A DNA stretch of 64,000 nucleotides from Bradyrhizobium australiense (GCF_013114825.1 NZ_JAAVLX010000005.1:248001-312000), one strand, 5' to 3'. Shown: positions 17,979 to 27,655, counted from the first letter of the stretch. Notes: a model not told the origin generated them from the sequence alone. Program-made: numbers and translations.

Positions 17979-18229
17979 GCGCTAGGAAAACAGGCGCAGG
18001 GGGAGCAGCTGTGCAGATGGAAAGGAAACGGTTTTGGGGCAGGACGGCCGATCGTTCGCGCCTAATCTTCTTATGAAGTCAAAGTCATATAACGCACAGG
18101 CCTTCAAAACAGGTGGAAACGGCAGTGGAGTTTCTCGATTGCGCTTGCGACGATCGGCAACTCCATGGGACGGTCTTGTAATAACGGCGCCCATTTGATC
18201 GGTGCCTGCATTTATCACGAAGCTGAGCG

Positions 18230-20623
18230 ATGGGGCGACGTAGCAATAATTCGGCGGGAATGGGCCTATTGATCGTTTTGGGTCTCGTTTTTTGGGCCCT
18301 GAGCGCGGCGTATCACTTCGTCCTGCAAAATGGCGCTGCCATCGCAGGGTTTGCAATTATTGTGGGGGTGCTACTCCTGATCTGGTCGATAGGGGCGCGG
18401 GCGCTGTCTTCGGGCAAAGCTCCCCCGCCGTTGCCGGCGCAGAGCGACCAGGGTTCAGTCGTCGCGCCGATGAACCGGCAGGCAGCAAAGCGGGCTCCAG
18501 CGCGGTGGGTTGATCCTTCAGAAACTGTGGTCGTGCAGGGCGCGCAGATCCAGGGCGGGTTGTTCTATCTGGGCGATTTCGTGCAGTTGGACGACCGGCG
18601 CTCGACTGATCAGTACGCGATCAATCCGAAGCTCTCCGCGAGCGCAACTCGGCCTGACGTCGAAGGAAGTTCGATGCCCTATTGGCCGTCCTATGCCGCC
18701 ATCACTCCTGCCGCCCGCCGCGGCTTCCTGAACTGGATGGCCGACGGGCGCAACAGCCGAGCTTACGGCGTTGGACACGTGTTCCTTTTTTTCTACGGTC
18801 TGGAGCACCGCGCCTTCATCGAGACGAATCTTGCGTCGTTGCCTGCTCTCATTCAGGAAGTGGAGCGGCTGCTGACTGTCTACGCGGACAACAACTCCTT
18901 CCGCGGCTATGCCACGCGCTTTTTGAGCTATGCCAGAATAGCCGCCGGGATTCCGATCTCGCCGCCAACTCCTTCCCCGGAGCGGACAGTCACCTCGGAA
19001 CTGGATGTCGCGATCCGACTGCACCTCGGGCGGGCGCTTCAGCAGGATGGAGCGCTCGGCCCCCACGACGCCTTGCTGTGGGCGCTTGCAATTCCGGACG
19101 TCTATCTTCGGACGCCCGCAGTCCGGTGCTTCGAGGAATTCGAGCGGCTCTTCCGCCATCGGTTCAACGAGCGCTATCCCAGCGGCCTTGCGCTTCGAGC
19201 AACGGGCAACATCCGCCTCAGCTACAAGGCTGCGAGCGGCGCGTTCGAGGTTCCCATAGCGGGTAGTCACGAGAGATATCCGGACATTTGCCAGACTTCG
19301 GGAAAGGGGCCGGCCAATCTGAAGAGGATCGTTCAGGAGTGCACGGACGAACTCGACAGCTTCAGTCGCTTCGTCGGAAGGCGTCCCGACTCCCGCGAGT
19401 CTATGCAGGCCGCGCTTTTGTTGCCGGAGCCGCTGCAACGAGACCCTGCGGATGGCCGCATTCACCTCTTTGGCCAGAAGATGCACCGCTCGATGGGCGA
19501 ACACAAACGCGCCAGCACGAAGATGCGCAACATGCTGGAGGCAGCGGGCTTCGACATGCCGGCGAACGGGAAAGTCACGTCCACGCTTGCCGATCAGCTC
19601 GGCTCGGCTCTGGACCGCATCGACATCGCGATAGAGCCGGATCGCCGCTATGGGAGCGGCGTCCCTCAACTCGAGGATCAGGTGATCATCTTCAAAGCGG
19701 ATGGCGGCGGAAAGGTCGATCCTGACCGATCTTGCTACAGAGCCGTGAAGGCTCAGGTCGAGGTGGCCGTCTTGGCCGCGGCCGCTGACGGCGATGCCTC
19801 CGTCGACGAGTTGAAGCGGGTAGTCGCAGGAGTTCGAGACGCCTCGGATCTATCCCCGATCGAGCAGGCACGGCTGATCGCCTACGCCGCGACCGTGTTC
19901 AACAGTCCGCCCAAGCAGGACCGGGTAATGCGCAAGCTGGGCGAGCGCAGCCCAGAGGAGCGCACGATCATCGCCGATGCCGCACTAGCGATCATCGCTG
20001 GCAACGAGAACGTGGATCCGAGCGAAGTGCGCTTTCTGGAGCGGCTCCATAAGGCGCTCGGTCTTCCGAAGGAACGGGTGTATTCCGCCTTGCATCGCGC
20101 AAGTCCAACCCAGGCAGCCGACGAGCCCGTTGCCATCTCACAAGAAGTCCGTGCCGAGGGGGTACCGATCCCCGTCTCGGAGAAGACGCCCATTCCGGCC
20201 GAGACGGCCAAGGCGCAGGCGGAGTCGCCGCCGGCATCGACGATCCGCATAGATGCCGCCCGGCTTGCACGAACGCAACGCGAGACCCAAACGGTTTCGG
20301 CTCTCCTAGCGAACATTTTCGAAGAAGACGGGGCATCGCCGCCCGAATCATCCCCCGCCGTCTCCGGCACCACCGGCTCGCTTGATGGGCTCGACGCCGC
20401 CCATGCCGAATTGGTCGAGCTCCTCGAAATTAAGGGATCCCTGCCAAGGGCGGAGTTCGAGCAACGCGCGAAGGACCTCAAGCTGCTGCCGGACGGGGCC
20501 ATCGAACGGATCAACGATTGGGCCTTTGACCGATTCGAGGAGGCAATCATCGAGGACGGCGAGGACGTCGTCATGGTAGAGCACCTGCGCAACAGGCTGG
20601 CTGAACTGAGAGAAGCGGCATGA
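18230..20623 (+). CDS. Membrane-anchored TerB_N/TerB/TerB_C protein
   Basis: This 797-residue protein begins with two membrane helices (about residues 11-33 and 36-58) and a Pro-rich linker. A TerB_N domain follows (about 93-300): GGLFYLGDF, MPYWPSYAAITPAARRGFLNWMADGR and HVFLFFYGLEHR are its hallmarks. The middle part is less clear. A TerB-like helical domain (about 510-630, LAAAADGDASVDELKRVV) has acidic residues that in TerB bind metal. A TerB_C region ends the protein (about 690-797). TerB_N/TerB_C proteins have been described in genomic studies of Ter-type systems next to helicases and ATPases. It is the first gene of a three-gene operon; its stop overlaps the next start (ATGA). It probably recruits or senses at the membrane (inference). 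Confidence 0.8.
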   Translation: MGRRSNNSAGMGLLIVLGLVFWALSAAYHFVLQNGAAIAGFAIIVGVLLLIWSIGARALSSGKAPPPLPAQSDQGSVVAPMNRQAAKRAPARWVDPSETVVVQGAQIQGGLFYLGDFVQLDDRRSTDQYAINPKLSASATRPDVEGSSMPYWPSYAAITPAARRGFLNWMADGRNSRAYGVGHVFLFFYGLEHRAFIETNLASLPALIQEVERLLTVYADNNSFRGYATRFLSYARIAAGIPISPPTPSPERTVTSELDVAIRLHLGRALQQDGALGPHDALLWALAIPDVYLRTPAVRCFEEFERLFRHRFNERYPSGLALRATGNIRLSYKAASGAFEVPIAGSHERYPDICQTSGKGPANLKRIVQECTDELDSFSRFVGRRPDSRESMQAALLLPEPLQRDPADGRIHLFGQKMHRSMGEHKRASTKMRNMLEAAGFDMPANGKVTSTLADQLGSALDRIDIAIEPDRRYGSGVPQLEDQVIIFKADGGGKVDPDRSCYRAVKAQVEVAVLAAAADGDASVDELKRVVAGVRDASDLSPIEQARLIAYAATVFNSPPKQDRVMRKLGERSPEERTIIADAALAIIAGNENVDPSEVRFLERLHKALGLPKERVYSALHRASPTQAADEPVAISQEVRAEGVPIPVSEKTPIPAETAKAQAESPPASTIRIDAARLARTQRETQTVSALLANIFEEDGASPPESSPAVSGTTGSLDGLDAAHAELVELLEIKGSLPRAEFEQRAKDLKLLPDGAIERINDWAFDRFEEAIIEDGEDVVMVEHLRNRLAELREAA

Positions 20624-21954
20624 ATCCATCCACTGCACGCCCGATCAAAGCGAAGGACCGGGACACCATCATCCAGGCGCTCGCCGCCGGCGTGGTGCCA
20701 CGCATAGGGCTGCCGCACATCCAGGTCGGCCGCGTGGCGGAGATCACCGCGCTGGTTCGCGACATCGAACGGATCTCCGACGGCGGCGCCGGCGTTCGCT
20801 TCATCATCGGCGAATACGGTGCCGGCAAGACGTTCTTCGCGAACCTGATCCGTCTCATCGCGTTGGAGCGGAAGTGCGTCACCGTCCACGCCGATCTTGC
20901 GCCGGATAGACGCATCCACGCAGGCGGCGGACAGGCGCGGGCGCTGTACTCCGAGGCCATTCGCAATATGGCCACTCGCACGAAGCCGGACGGCGGCGCG
21001 CTGGGTGCGGTAATCGAGAGGCTGGTCACGGACTCCCTCAAGGAGGCCGCCGATCGGCAGCTTTCGGTCGAGAGCGTGATCGATCAGAAGCTCGCTCCCA
21101 TTCAGGATTTTGTCGGGGGATACGATTTCGCCGTCGTGCTGAAGGCCTATTGGCGCGGCAGCGAACATTCCGACGCGTCGTTGAAAACCTCGGCCCTGAG
21201 GTGGCTCCGAGGGGAGTTCTCGACAAAGACGGAAGCCCGCCAGGCGCTAGGGGTGCGGACCATCATCGACGACGACAACGTCTACGATTCATTGAAGTCT
21301 CTCGCCTGTCTGACGCGGCTGGCAGGATATGCCGGTCTGATCGTGATGTTCGACGAGATGGTCAACATCTACAAGCTGCAGAATTCCCAGGCCCGCAATC
21401 AGAATTTCGAGGAAATCCTTCGCATCGTAAACGACGCCCTGCAGGGCAATACCACCGGCATCGGCTTCATGATGTGCGGGACGCCGGAATTCCTCCTCGA
21501 CACGCGGCGCGGCCTGTACAGCTACGAAGCGCTTCAATCGCGTTTGTCCGAAAATCGCTTCGCGGCGGACGGATTGGTCGACTATAGCGGCCCGGTCATC
21601 CGACTGCAGAGCCTCACGCCGGAAGATCTCCTCGTGCTTCTGTTCAACATCAGGAACGTCTTTGCTGGCGGCGACCCCGCGAAGTTCCTGGTGCCAGACG
21701 AGGCCTTGACCGCTTTCATGGATCACTGCAATCGCCGCATCGGAGAGGCGTATTTCCGGACGCCACGCACCACCGTCCGCGCGTTCGTGCAGATGCTCGC
21801 CGTTCTTGAACAGAACCCAGGCGCACGCTGGCAGGACCTGATCGGCGGGATTCAGATTGCGCCCGATGCGCCCGATATCGCCGTCACGGAGGAAACGACC
21901 AAGTCCGCGGGAGGGGAGGGCGATGAGCTCACCAGTCTCCGTATCGGCAACTGA
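20620..21954 (+). CDS. BrxD-like P-loop ATPase
   Basis: This is a 444-residue ATP-binding protein of the DUF2791/BREX-BrxD type. The N-terminus (ALAAGVVPRIGLPHIQVGR) leads into Walker A GEYGAGKT at residues 64-71 and Walker B GLIVMFDEMVN near residues 238-248. A sensor-like stretch GIGFMMCGTPEFLLD is followed by a helical C-terminus. BrxD proteins are ATPases that accompany BrxHI helicases in some BREX systems. No BREX methylase (PglX) or alkaline phosphatase (PglZ) is visible here, so this is a BREX-related part used in another setting. It overlaps the TerB gene upstream by four bases and the helicase gene downstream by 32. Confidence 0.85.
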   Translation: MNPSTARPIKAKDRDTIIQALAAGVVPRIGLPHIQVGRVAEITALVRDIERISDGGAGVRFIIGEYGAGKTFFANLIRLIALERKCVTVHADLAPDRRIHAGGGQARALYSEAIRNMATRTKPDGGALGAVIERLVTDSLKEAADRQLSVESVIDQKLAPIQDFVGGYDFAVVLKAYWRGSEHSDASLKTSALRWLRGEFSTKTEARQALGVRTIIDDDNVYDSLKSLACLTRLAGYAGLIVMFDEMVNIYKLQNSQARNQNFEEILRIVNDALQGNTTGIGFMMCGTPEFLLDTRRGLYSYEALQSRLSENRFAADGLVDYSGPVIRLQSLTPEDLLVLLFNIRNVFAGGDPAKFLVPDEALTAFMDHCNRRIGEAYFRTPRTTVRAFVQMLAVLEQNPGARWQDLIGGIQIAPDAPDIAVTEETTKSAGGEGDELTSLRIGN

Positions 21955-24160
21955 AGGGGCCTTCGACCGGCTTCATCCGAAGATCAGACGTTGGATACGC
22001 GACCAGGGCTGGGATGAACTTCGCGAAATTCAGGCACGCTCCATCGGCACCATTCTCGACGGGGCGGGGGACGTCGTAATCGCTGCTGCGACCGCCGCCG
22101 GAAAGACGGAGGCAGCGTTCCTACCGATCCTGACTTTGATCGCGGAAAGGAAGGGCGGCGGATTCTCTGCAATCTACGTCAGCCCTCTGAAGGCGTTGAT
22201 CAACGACCAATTCCGGCGACTGGATGAACTCTGCGAAGCGATGGAGATCCCTGTCGTCAAGTGGCATGGGGACGCCTCTCAGGCGGAAAAGCGGAAGGCC
22301 ATCGCGAAGCCTTCGGGTGTCGCGCTGATTACTCCTGAATCGATTGAGGCGATGTTGACGCGGCGCCCGGGCGATGCGCATCGCCTTTTTGCGTCGGCAG
22401 ACTTTATCGTCGTGGACGAACTCCACGCATTCCTGCAGGGTCCACGCGGACTGCATGTAGCCAGCCTCTTGAAGCGCATTGACGCGATGGCTCAGAAGCC
22501 AGCCCGCAGAGTCGGATTGTCGGCTACAATCGGTGATCTGACCCAAGCTACGGCCTGGCTTCGTCCGTCGGCTCCGCAAAATGTCGACCTTCTCGTCGCG
22601 AAGGCGGATTCTCCTGAGTTGCGGCTCCAGATACGTGGCTACGTCGAGCCGCCGGATCTCGACGATCCCGATCATGCGGAAGGAGCCAGCCAAGACGCTC
22701 AACCGCCTAAGCGCATCGCGCTGGACGCGATCTGTGACCATCTATTCTCGACCTTGCGCGGCACGAACAATCTGGTCTTCGGCGGGTCTCGGCGAACCGT
22801 GGAGTCGGCCGCCGACCGTCTTAGGCGTCGATCCGAGAAAGCGGGCGTTTCGAATGAGTTCTATCCTCATCACGGCAGTCTTTCGAAGGTTCTCCGAGAG
22901 GATCTCGAGATTCGGCTGAAGGACGGAAGCCTGCCAACGACGGCGGTATGTACGTCCACCCTCGAGCTTGGCGTCGACATCGGCTCCGTCAAATCGGTCG
23001 CCCAGGTCGGCGCGCCTCGCTCTCTTTCGTCGCTGCGACAACGTCTCGGCCGAACTGGTCGGCGGCGCGGGACCCCGTCGATCCTACGCGTGTACGTTCG
23101 CGAGCCCTACGTCGACGTCGAGTCGGGGATCCTCGACCAATTGCGTCCGAATACTATCCGGTCGGTGGCTGTGGTCCGCTTGCTGCTGGCTGGGTTCGTC
23201 GAGCCTGCTGCGCCCAGCCCGGAAACGACCTCCACGCTGATCCATCAAGTTCTGTCCGTCATCGCCGAACGGGGCGGCATCCGTCCGAAGCCGTTGTTCG
23301 ATCTGCTGTGCGGGCCGGGACCGTTCAACTCGATCGATACGGCGGACTTCGCGCAGCTGCTGCGTCATCTGGGATCCGGTGAGGTCCGGATGATAGAACA
23401 GGCGCCAGACGGCGTCCTGATGCTCGGTTCGGAGGGCGAGAAGATCGTGCAGTCGCGCGATTTCTTCGCTGTGTTCGAGAGTTCGGAGGAATGGCGTCTC
23501 ACCGCGGCCGGGCGCACGCTCGGCACTCTCCCGATCTCGTTCCCGGTTCACAAGGACAGCCTGGTGGTCTTCGCCGGGCAACGGTGGATCGTTCTCGACG
23601 TCGACGAGGCCGGAAAGGTCCTGTCGGTCGCTCCGCATCCGGGAGGCATGGTGCCGCGGTTCGAGCCATCTCACGGTGAGGCCGCGCACGACCGATTGTT
23701 GGCCGAGATGAGGGCGGTCTACCTCGACAACGGTGTTCCGGAATACCTGGACAAGGCAGCCCAAGAACTGTTGGCCGAAGGGCGCGATAGCTTTCGGGCG
23801 CTCGACCTCGATCGGCGCTCCCTCATCCAGGAAGAGCGCGACCTCCACCTCTTCGTCTGGAGGGGCTCGCAGACGACGGCCGTCTTCAGCGCTGTGCTCG
23901 GAATGGCCGGCTTGGAGTGCGGTGTCCACGATTTGGGAGTGACCGTGCCCGAGACCACGCCGGCGCAGATGGTACCCATTCTCGAGAAACTCGGCTGCAT
24001 GTCCGCGCTCGACCCTATGGACGTCGCAGCTTTCGTGAAGAACGTACGCTCAGGGAAGTTTCAGGACTTCGTGCCCGAGGCGCTCGCTCAGAAGCAGTGG
24101 GCACTTCAGAACGGGCAGTTCGTTGGCACGGCCACGGCAATCGCGAAGACTTTGCGCTGA
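21923..24160 (+). CDS. Lhr/BrxHI-like DEAD/DEAH helicase
   Basis: This is a 745-residue superfamily 2 helicase. ATG 21923 follows GGAGGGGAGG and overlaps the ATPase gene. Motif I is AATAAGKTE (about 54-62), motif II VVDELHAF (about 163), motif III GLSATIGD, then FGGSRRTVES, and motifs V/VI STLELGVDIGSV and LRQRLGRTGRR. The C-terminal third resembles the winged-helix/Lhr-core extension. Such helicases translocate on nucleic acid and occur in BREX-type defence. With the TerB and BrxD-like proteins it makes a compact putative DNA-processing complex. All motifs are intact. Confidence 0.88.
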   Translation: MSSPVSVSATEGAFDRLHPKIRRWIRDQGWDELREIQARSIGTILDGAGDVVIAAATAAGKTEAAFLPILTLIAERKGGGFSAIYVSPLKALINDQFRRLDELCEAMEIPVVKWHGDASQAEKRKAIAKPSGVALITPESIEAMLTRRPGDAHRLFASADFIVVDELHAFLQGPRGLHVASLLKRIDAMAQKPARRVGLSATIGDLTQATAWLRPSAPQNVDLLVAKADSPELRLQIRGYVEPPDLDDPDHAEGASQDAQPPKRIALDAICDHLFSTLRGTNNLVFGGSRRTVESAADRLRRRSEKAGVSNEFYPHHGSLSKVLREDLEIRLKDGSLPTTAVCTSTLELGVDIGSVKSVAQVGAPRSLSSLRQRLGRTGRRRGTPSILRVYVREPYVDVESGILDQLRPNTIRSVAVVRLLLAGFVEPAAPSPETTSTLIHQVLSVIAERGGIRPKPLFDLLCGPGPFNSIDTADFAQLLRHLGSGEVRMIEQAPDGVLMLGSEGEKIVQSRDFFAVFESSEEWRLTAAGRTLGTLPISFPVHKDSLVVFAGQRWIVLDVDEAGKVLSVAPHPGGMVPRFEPSHGEAAHDRLLAEMRAVYLDNGVPEYLDKAAQELLAEGRDSFRALDLDRRSLIQEERDLHLFVWRGSQTTAVFSAVLGMAGLECGVHDLGVTVPETTPAQMVPILEKLGCMSALDPMDVAAFVKNVRSGKFQDFVPEALAQKQWALQNGQFVGTATAIAKTLR

Positions 24161-24710
24161 CCATCCGCCGATCCTCACTGGACGCGTGTGTAGCTCCGGG
24201 AAAGGAGATCGAATTCCCCGGAACCCGCGGTAAAGCCGTAGGACTGGCTTTTCGGATTCGAGCGGCATGTTTTTACCGATCACAGCGTCGAGTCCTTAAA
24301 AATGGTGGAAACCGGCGCCTTCTTGATCGGGCGAAGTTGCCGAAGAGTTCAGCCATTGAGAGCATTTCACGCTTTTTAAAGATGCAGACTGCGCCAAAAT
24401 ACTGTCAACTCGAGGCGCACCAAAGCGAGGCTTTTCGTCGGGCAGATGCAAGTGCGCGGAACGGTGGTCGCTCATACGACTCTCGCCGGTCAACATGGTA
24501 CGGGTACATGCCGTGCGTCGCAACGAAGCCGGCATGCGGGTCATAACCATGGGCCAGCTTGCCGCGAGGCCTTGCAGGTGGCCTTCAGGACGGCCGAGGT
24601 GCGAGGGTAGGGATCGTGCTGCACCTAAGTGACCGGGTGGCCTGGGGCAGGATCCCGGAGCGCTGAAGGGGACCGGCAGGCATGTTGCCGCTTGCAAGTA
24701 GCCTTCGTTG
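24161..24710 (+). other. Non-coding/decayed gap after the helicase gene
   Basis: No convincing gene is visible. Codon use breaks down immediately after the helicase stop and the sequence becomes less GC-rich around 24250-24420. It appears to be junction DNA between the defence operon and the phage remnant that follows. Confidence 0.45.
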
Positions 24711-25807
24711 ATGGAACGTATCGGGAACAAAGCCCGGTTGAAACTTTCGAAAGCCAAAACAAGCGCCCTCGCGATCGCAGCCTCTCGATCACGAAAGGAG
24801 GCCGAGGCGCTGAAGACGTTGGCTCGGGAAGCCGCGTTGGGCGTCGCGCAGATGAAGCAGCAGGCGGATGCGACACGGATCCAATCCGAAGCGATCGGAC
24901 TGTCCGTAGGGGCGGCCACCGCGTACATCGCGGCTCAGACTCGGATTGCTGACGCGCTCCGCGCCAAGCAGCCGCTCACCGAGAAGGATATCGCCCAGAT
25001 CAAGGTCGAGGCCGCGGCGCTAGGGGAGGCGACCCAAGCAGCTGAACGAGCTCGGATCAACGATCAGATCAGAACCGATCGGCGGACCGTGCTGCTCTCA
25101 ACCGATGATGTAGCGATTGCGCAGCAATTGCGCGGGATCTACCCCGACGTGAGTCAAGCCCTTGCGAGCTCCGAAGCGGCCGCCATGCGCTTCAACATGA
25201 GCTCCGCGACATCTCGACGACCGGCCAGGATCTGAATCGTTCGTTCTTCGTCGACTTTACCCAACAGCTTCGCAACGGCGCCAGCGCCTTCGACGCGATG
25301 AAAACTGCCGGCGTCAACGCGCTGGGAAAGATTGCCGACAAGCTGGCCTCAATGGCCGCCGACAGCCTCTGGGCCAGCGCGTTTGGAGGCTCATCGGGCG
25401 GAGGCCTTCTCAGCTTCTTGGGGCTGGGCGGCAGCGGCAGCGTACCGGTGATGAGCGGTACCGGACTCGGTGCTGGCACCGGTGGGCTGTCGTTCCCGAT
25501 GTTCGCCGGCGGCACCAGCTACGCGCCAGGCGGACCGGCCATGATCAACGAGGGTGGCCGCGGCGAGATCGTGAACCTGCCAAGCGGCGCCCAGGTCATC
25601 CCGCACGACATCTCGATGCAGATGGCGGCAGCCGCCGGCAACGACAAAGTCACGATTCACGGCGGCACGACCAACATCATTGTTCAAGGCAACGCCGACG
25701 ACAAGGCAATGGCCACGATGAAGCGGGAACTCGCCCAGCGAGACGCCGATTTCGAACGTCGGGTTATCGAAGCCTACCGCAAGGCAAAAATCAGGCGGCA
25801 AATCTGA
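24711..25807 (+). pseudogene. Phage tail tape-measure protein remnant
   Basis: The first frame (24711-25235) is a helical Ala/Glu/Lys-rich stretch such as IAQIKVEAAALGEATQAAER. Near 25195 the sense moves to another frame: LRDISTTGQDLNRSFFVDF, then FDAMKTAGVNALGKIADKLA, a Gly-rich stretch, and SYAPGGPAMINEGGRGEIVN with LPSGAQVIPHD. That last block is the conserved C-terminal end of lambda-like tape-measure proteins. The remaining C-terminus (ERRVIEAYRKAKI) is normal. So only the C-terminal third of a tail-length protein is left, with a frameshift. No other tail genes are present, and the remnant marks an old prophage. Confidence 0.7.
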
Positions 25808-25926
25808 TGGTGCTTCCAGAAAAGTGGACCGCCCCTGTGGGGCTTTGAGACCAGTGGCCCGTGTCCTGCAGGTGCTACGACTGAAGGATCGAGATTCTTA
25901 GACGCGTCGATGCGCCTCGTTGGGGG

Positions 25927-26715
25927 TCAACTTTTGCCGCTTTTTATCGAGAGTTGTCGGATCAGTCCTTCGGCGGGCGCGTGGAATGTGAACCAGATAT
26001 CCGGCCTTCGCAGTTCGTTCGTTCTCACAAAATGCTCGTAGTCTCTTAGCCATTCCTGCCAGTCCGAGGATTGGCAGTCATATAGTTCGGCCAATCGCTT
26101 TATGGCCGGCAGAGCGTCGTTTGGGGATAGTTCGATCCGTCTTATCTGCTTGGCGAGTGGATCCGTTTCGCTTCCCGAATGAATGAGGGATCCGACAAAC
26201 GCTGATCTCATGTCGAATTCAGTGAAGTAAAAGAAATCCTTTAGTACGTTGTTGCGTTGATTAGGATTAAGTCCGCTGGAGGCTACGATCAGATCAACGT
26301 CGCTCACGATCTTTTTTTGGTAACTGCGATCCTTGCCTGCAAAGCGGCCTGATCGCATTGCGCCTGACACCGCAAAGGATAGCGTTAGCTCGATCGCTTT
26401 CTTAAGCCGATCGTTCAATTCGTCAGCCTGAGCTATTTTTGCACGAAGTTTTGCGGATAGGGGGCCCAGTCCGATCTGTTCGAGCTGATCGACGTTTACA
26501 TTCAGTGCCAACAACGCGATGAGCAGGCAAACCAGCGTCAGCAGGGCCGTCGGCTCCTTTCCGTAATACGATAGGAGGGGCGGCACTATTACCACTCCTG
26601 TGAGCAGGAAACCGCTCACGATCGTCCGTGCAATTTTCGAAACAGACACCCGCCCAGCGCCTTTCAATTCGCCTTTAGCCCCGATCGCTACTTGTTTGCT
26701 TGTTCCTTGTCCCAA
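25927..26715 (-). CDS. Two-helix membrane protein of unknown function
   Basis: This is a 262-residue protein. A basic N-terminus is followed by two membrane helices (about residues 29-50 and 56-76; TIVSGFLLTGVVIVPPLLSY and ALLTLVCLLIALLALNVNV), then a soluble C-terminal domain of about 180 residues with many charged positions. No motif is recognised. The AT-richer base composition than the neighbouring defence genes suggests separate acquisition. Its start overlaps the stop of the upstream gene (26688-27050) by 28 bp, so the pair is co-transcribed and perhaps functions together, as in small two-gene toxin or defence pairs (inference). Confidence 0.6.
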   Translation of the reverse strand: MGQGTSKQVAIGAKGELKGAGRVSVSKIARTIVSGFLLTGVVIVPPLLSYYGKEPTALLTLVCLLIALLALNVNVDQLEQIGLGPLSAKLRAKIAQADELNDRLKKAIELTLSFAVSGAMRSGRFAGKDRSYQKKIVSDVDLIVASSGLNPNQRNNVLKDFFYFTEFDMRSAFVGSLIHSGSETDPLAKQIRRIELSPNDALPAIKRLAELYDCQSSDWQEWLRDYEHFVRTNELRRPDIWFTFHAPAEGLIRQLSIKSGKS

Positions 26716-27050
26716 ACATCTTGGCGATCGGACTCCATGATCAGGCTGGCAAGAGGTGCAATATATTGAGCCCGGAAGGTCAGATAGTCCGCACGGTCGT
26801 AGATTAAGACCGACACGACTAACTCCTCAACATCGACATATTCGATCAGAAACCCGTCGTCAGGAGTCCTGTACAGGTTGAGATTATCGATGTCGCCAAA
26901 GCTTTCCACTTGTCTGCAACCGGCGCGAGAAAGCGTTTCGGCCCAACCGATCGCGTCGTCCGATTCAGTCGCCTTCAGAAACCAGGCAGGCATGTCGCAT
27001 TTCGACAGCTTGCCGTCCTGGAAACGGTAAAGATTATCTGCAATCGTCAT
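26688..27050 (-). CDS. Hypothetical soluble protein, paired with membrane gene
   Basis: This is a 120-residue acidic soluble protein (MTIADNLYRFQDGKLSKCDM at the N-terminus; pI probably below 5). It has alternating strands and helices, with a central YVDVEELVVSVLIYD strand. No family is recognised. It precedes and overlaps the two-helix membrane protein gene by 28 bp, indicating translational coupling. GAGAACCCGC precedes the ATG but no strong Shine-Dalgarno is seen. Confidence 0.55.
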   Translation of the reverse strand: MTIADNLYRFQDGKLSKCDMPAWFLKATESDDAIGWAETLSRAGCRQVESFGDIDNLNLYRTPDDGFLIEYVDVEELVVSVLIYDRADYLTFRAQYIAPLASLIMESDRQDVWDKEQANK

Positions 27051-27096
27051 AGTGCGGGTTCTCCTGCTATCGATCGATTGTTATGGGTGGTGGCGG

Positions 27097-27309
27097 CTAG
27101 AGACGCAACTCGGTTGAGCTGGACTTGCCGGACGCTTCGGCGATTGCCGCGTCTATGGCTTCGATAGCTTCTTGCAGTTCAATAAGCTTTGTGACCGCTT
27201 CCTCCGTCTTGCCGCGCTCGTAAGGCGTGGCCAGAACTTCCGCCCACCGTTGGCGCATCGTGACCAAGTTTGCTCGCGCCTTTTTCAAGGTCTCGCCCGG
27301 TTCGCTCAT
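27097..27309 (-). CDS. Small helical protein
   Basis: This is a 70-residue protein that looks fully helical (MSEPGETLKKARANLVTMRQ to ELQEAIEAIDAAIAEAS), with a heptad-like pattern that suggests a helical hairpin or dimer. GAAGGGAAGAAAAA precedes the ATG. No family is recognised. It belongs to a leftward series of small genes of the accessory island. Confidence 0.5.
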   Translation of the reverse strand: MSEPGETLKKARANLVTMRQRWAEVLATPYERGKTEEAVTKLIELQEAIEAIDAAIAEASGKSSSTELRL

Positions 27310-27370
27310 TTTTTCTTCCCTTTCGGCTTCTGCTGCAGTGGGACCTCGACCGGAGGCACCTACCTACTGA

Positions 27371-27655
27371 TCACGTGCAGGACTTTCGGACCGTCTGACC
27401 ATTTCGCGAAATATCTTCGGCAGTCAGGCCAATCTCTGCAATCGAATCCTTTAGCGCTTCACGAAACATGTCTGGAAAAAAGGCGTGCCAAACAGTAGCG
27501 AATTTTAGGGGATGATCTTTAGCGAGTTTTTTCATTGCGCCGTTCAGCGCTTTGGCGCCGCCGCTTTGATATGACCGCTGAAGCTCATTTATCTGTGCCC
27601 AATCCGCATCGGTGAGCTTTGAACTATCGACTACCTCAAGTTGCTCGTACGGCAT
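27371..27655 (-). CDS. Small hypothetical protein
   Basis: This is a 94-residue protein (MPYEQLEVVDSSKLTDADWA at the N-terminus) with a helical C-terminal half and a HAFFPDMFREALKDSIAEIG segment. No domain is recognised. It lies in the same leftward series as its neighbours with short gaps. Confidence 0.45.
   Translation of the reverse strand: MPYEQLEVVDSSKLTDADWAQINELQRSYQSGGAKALNGAMKKLAKDHPLKFATVWHAFFPDMFREALKDSIAEIGLTAEDISRNGQTVRKSCT

Noticed and set aside
18518..19669. A 383-codon minus-strand frame opposite the TerB gene
   Set aside because: It is a shadow; the plus strand carries TerB_N motifs and operon overlaps.
18230..24160. A complete BREX or DISARM system
   Set aside because: No PglX/DrmMI-type methylase, PglZ phosphatase, BrxC or DrmB-like gene is present; only the BrxD-like and helicase parts are shared.
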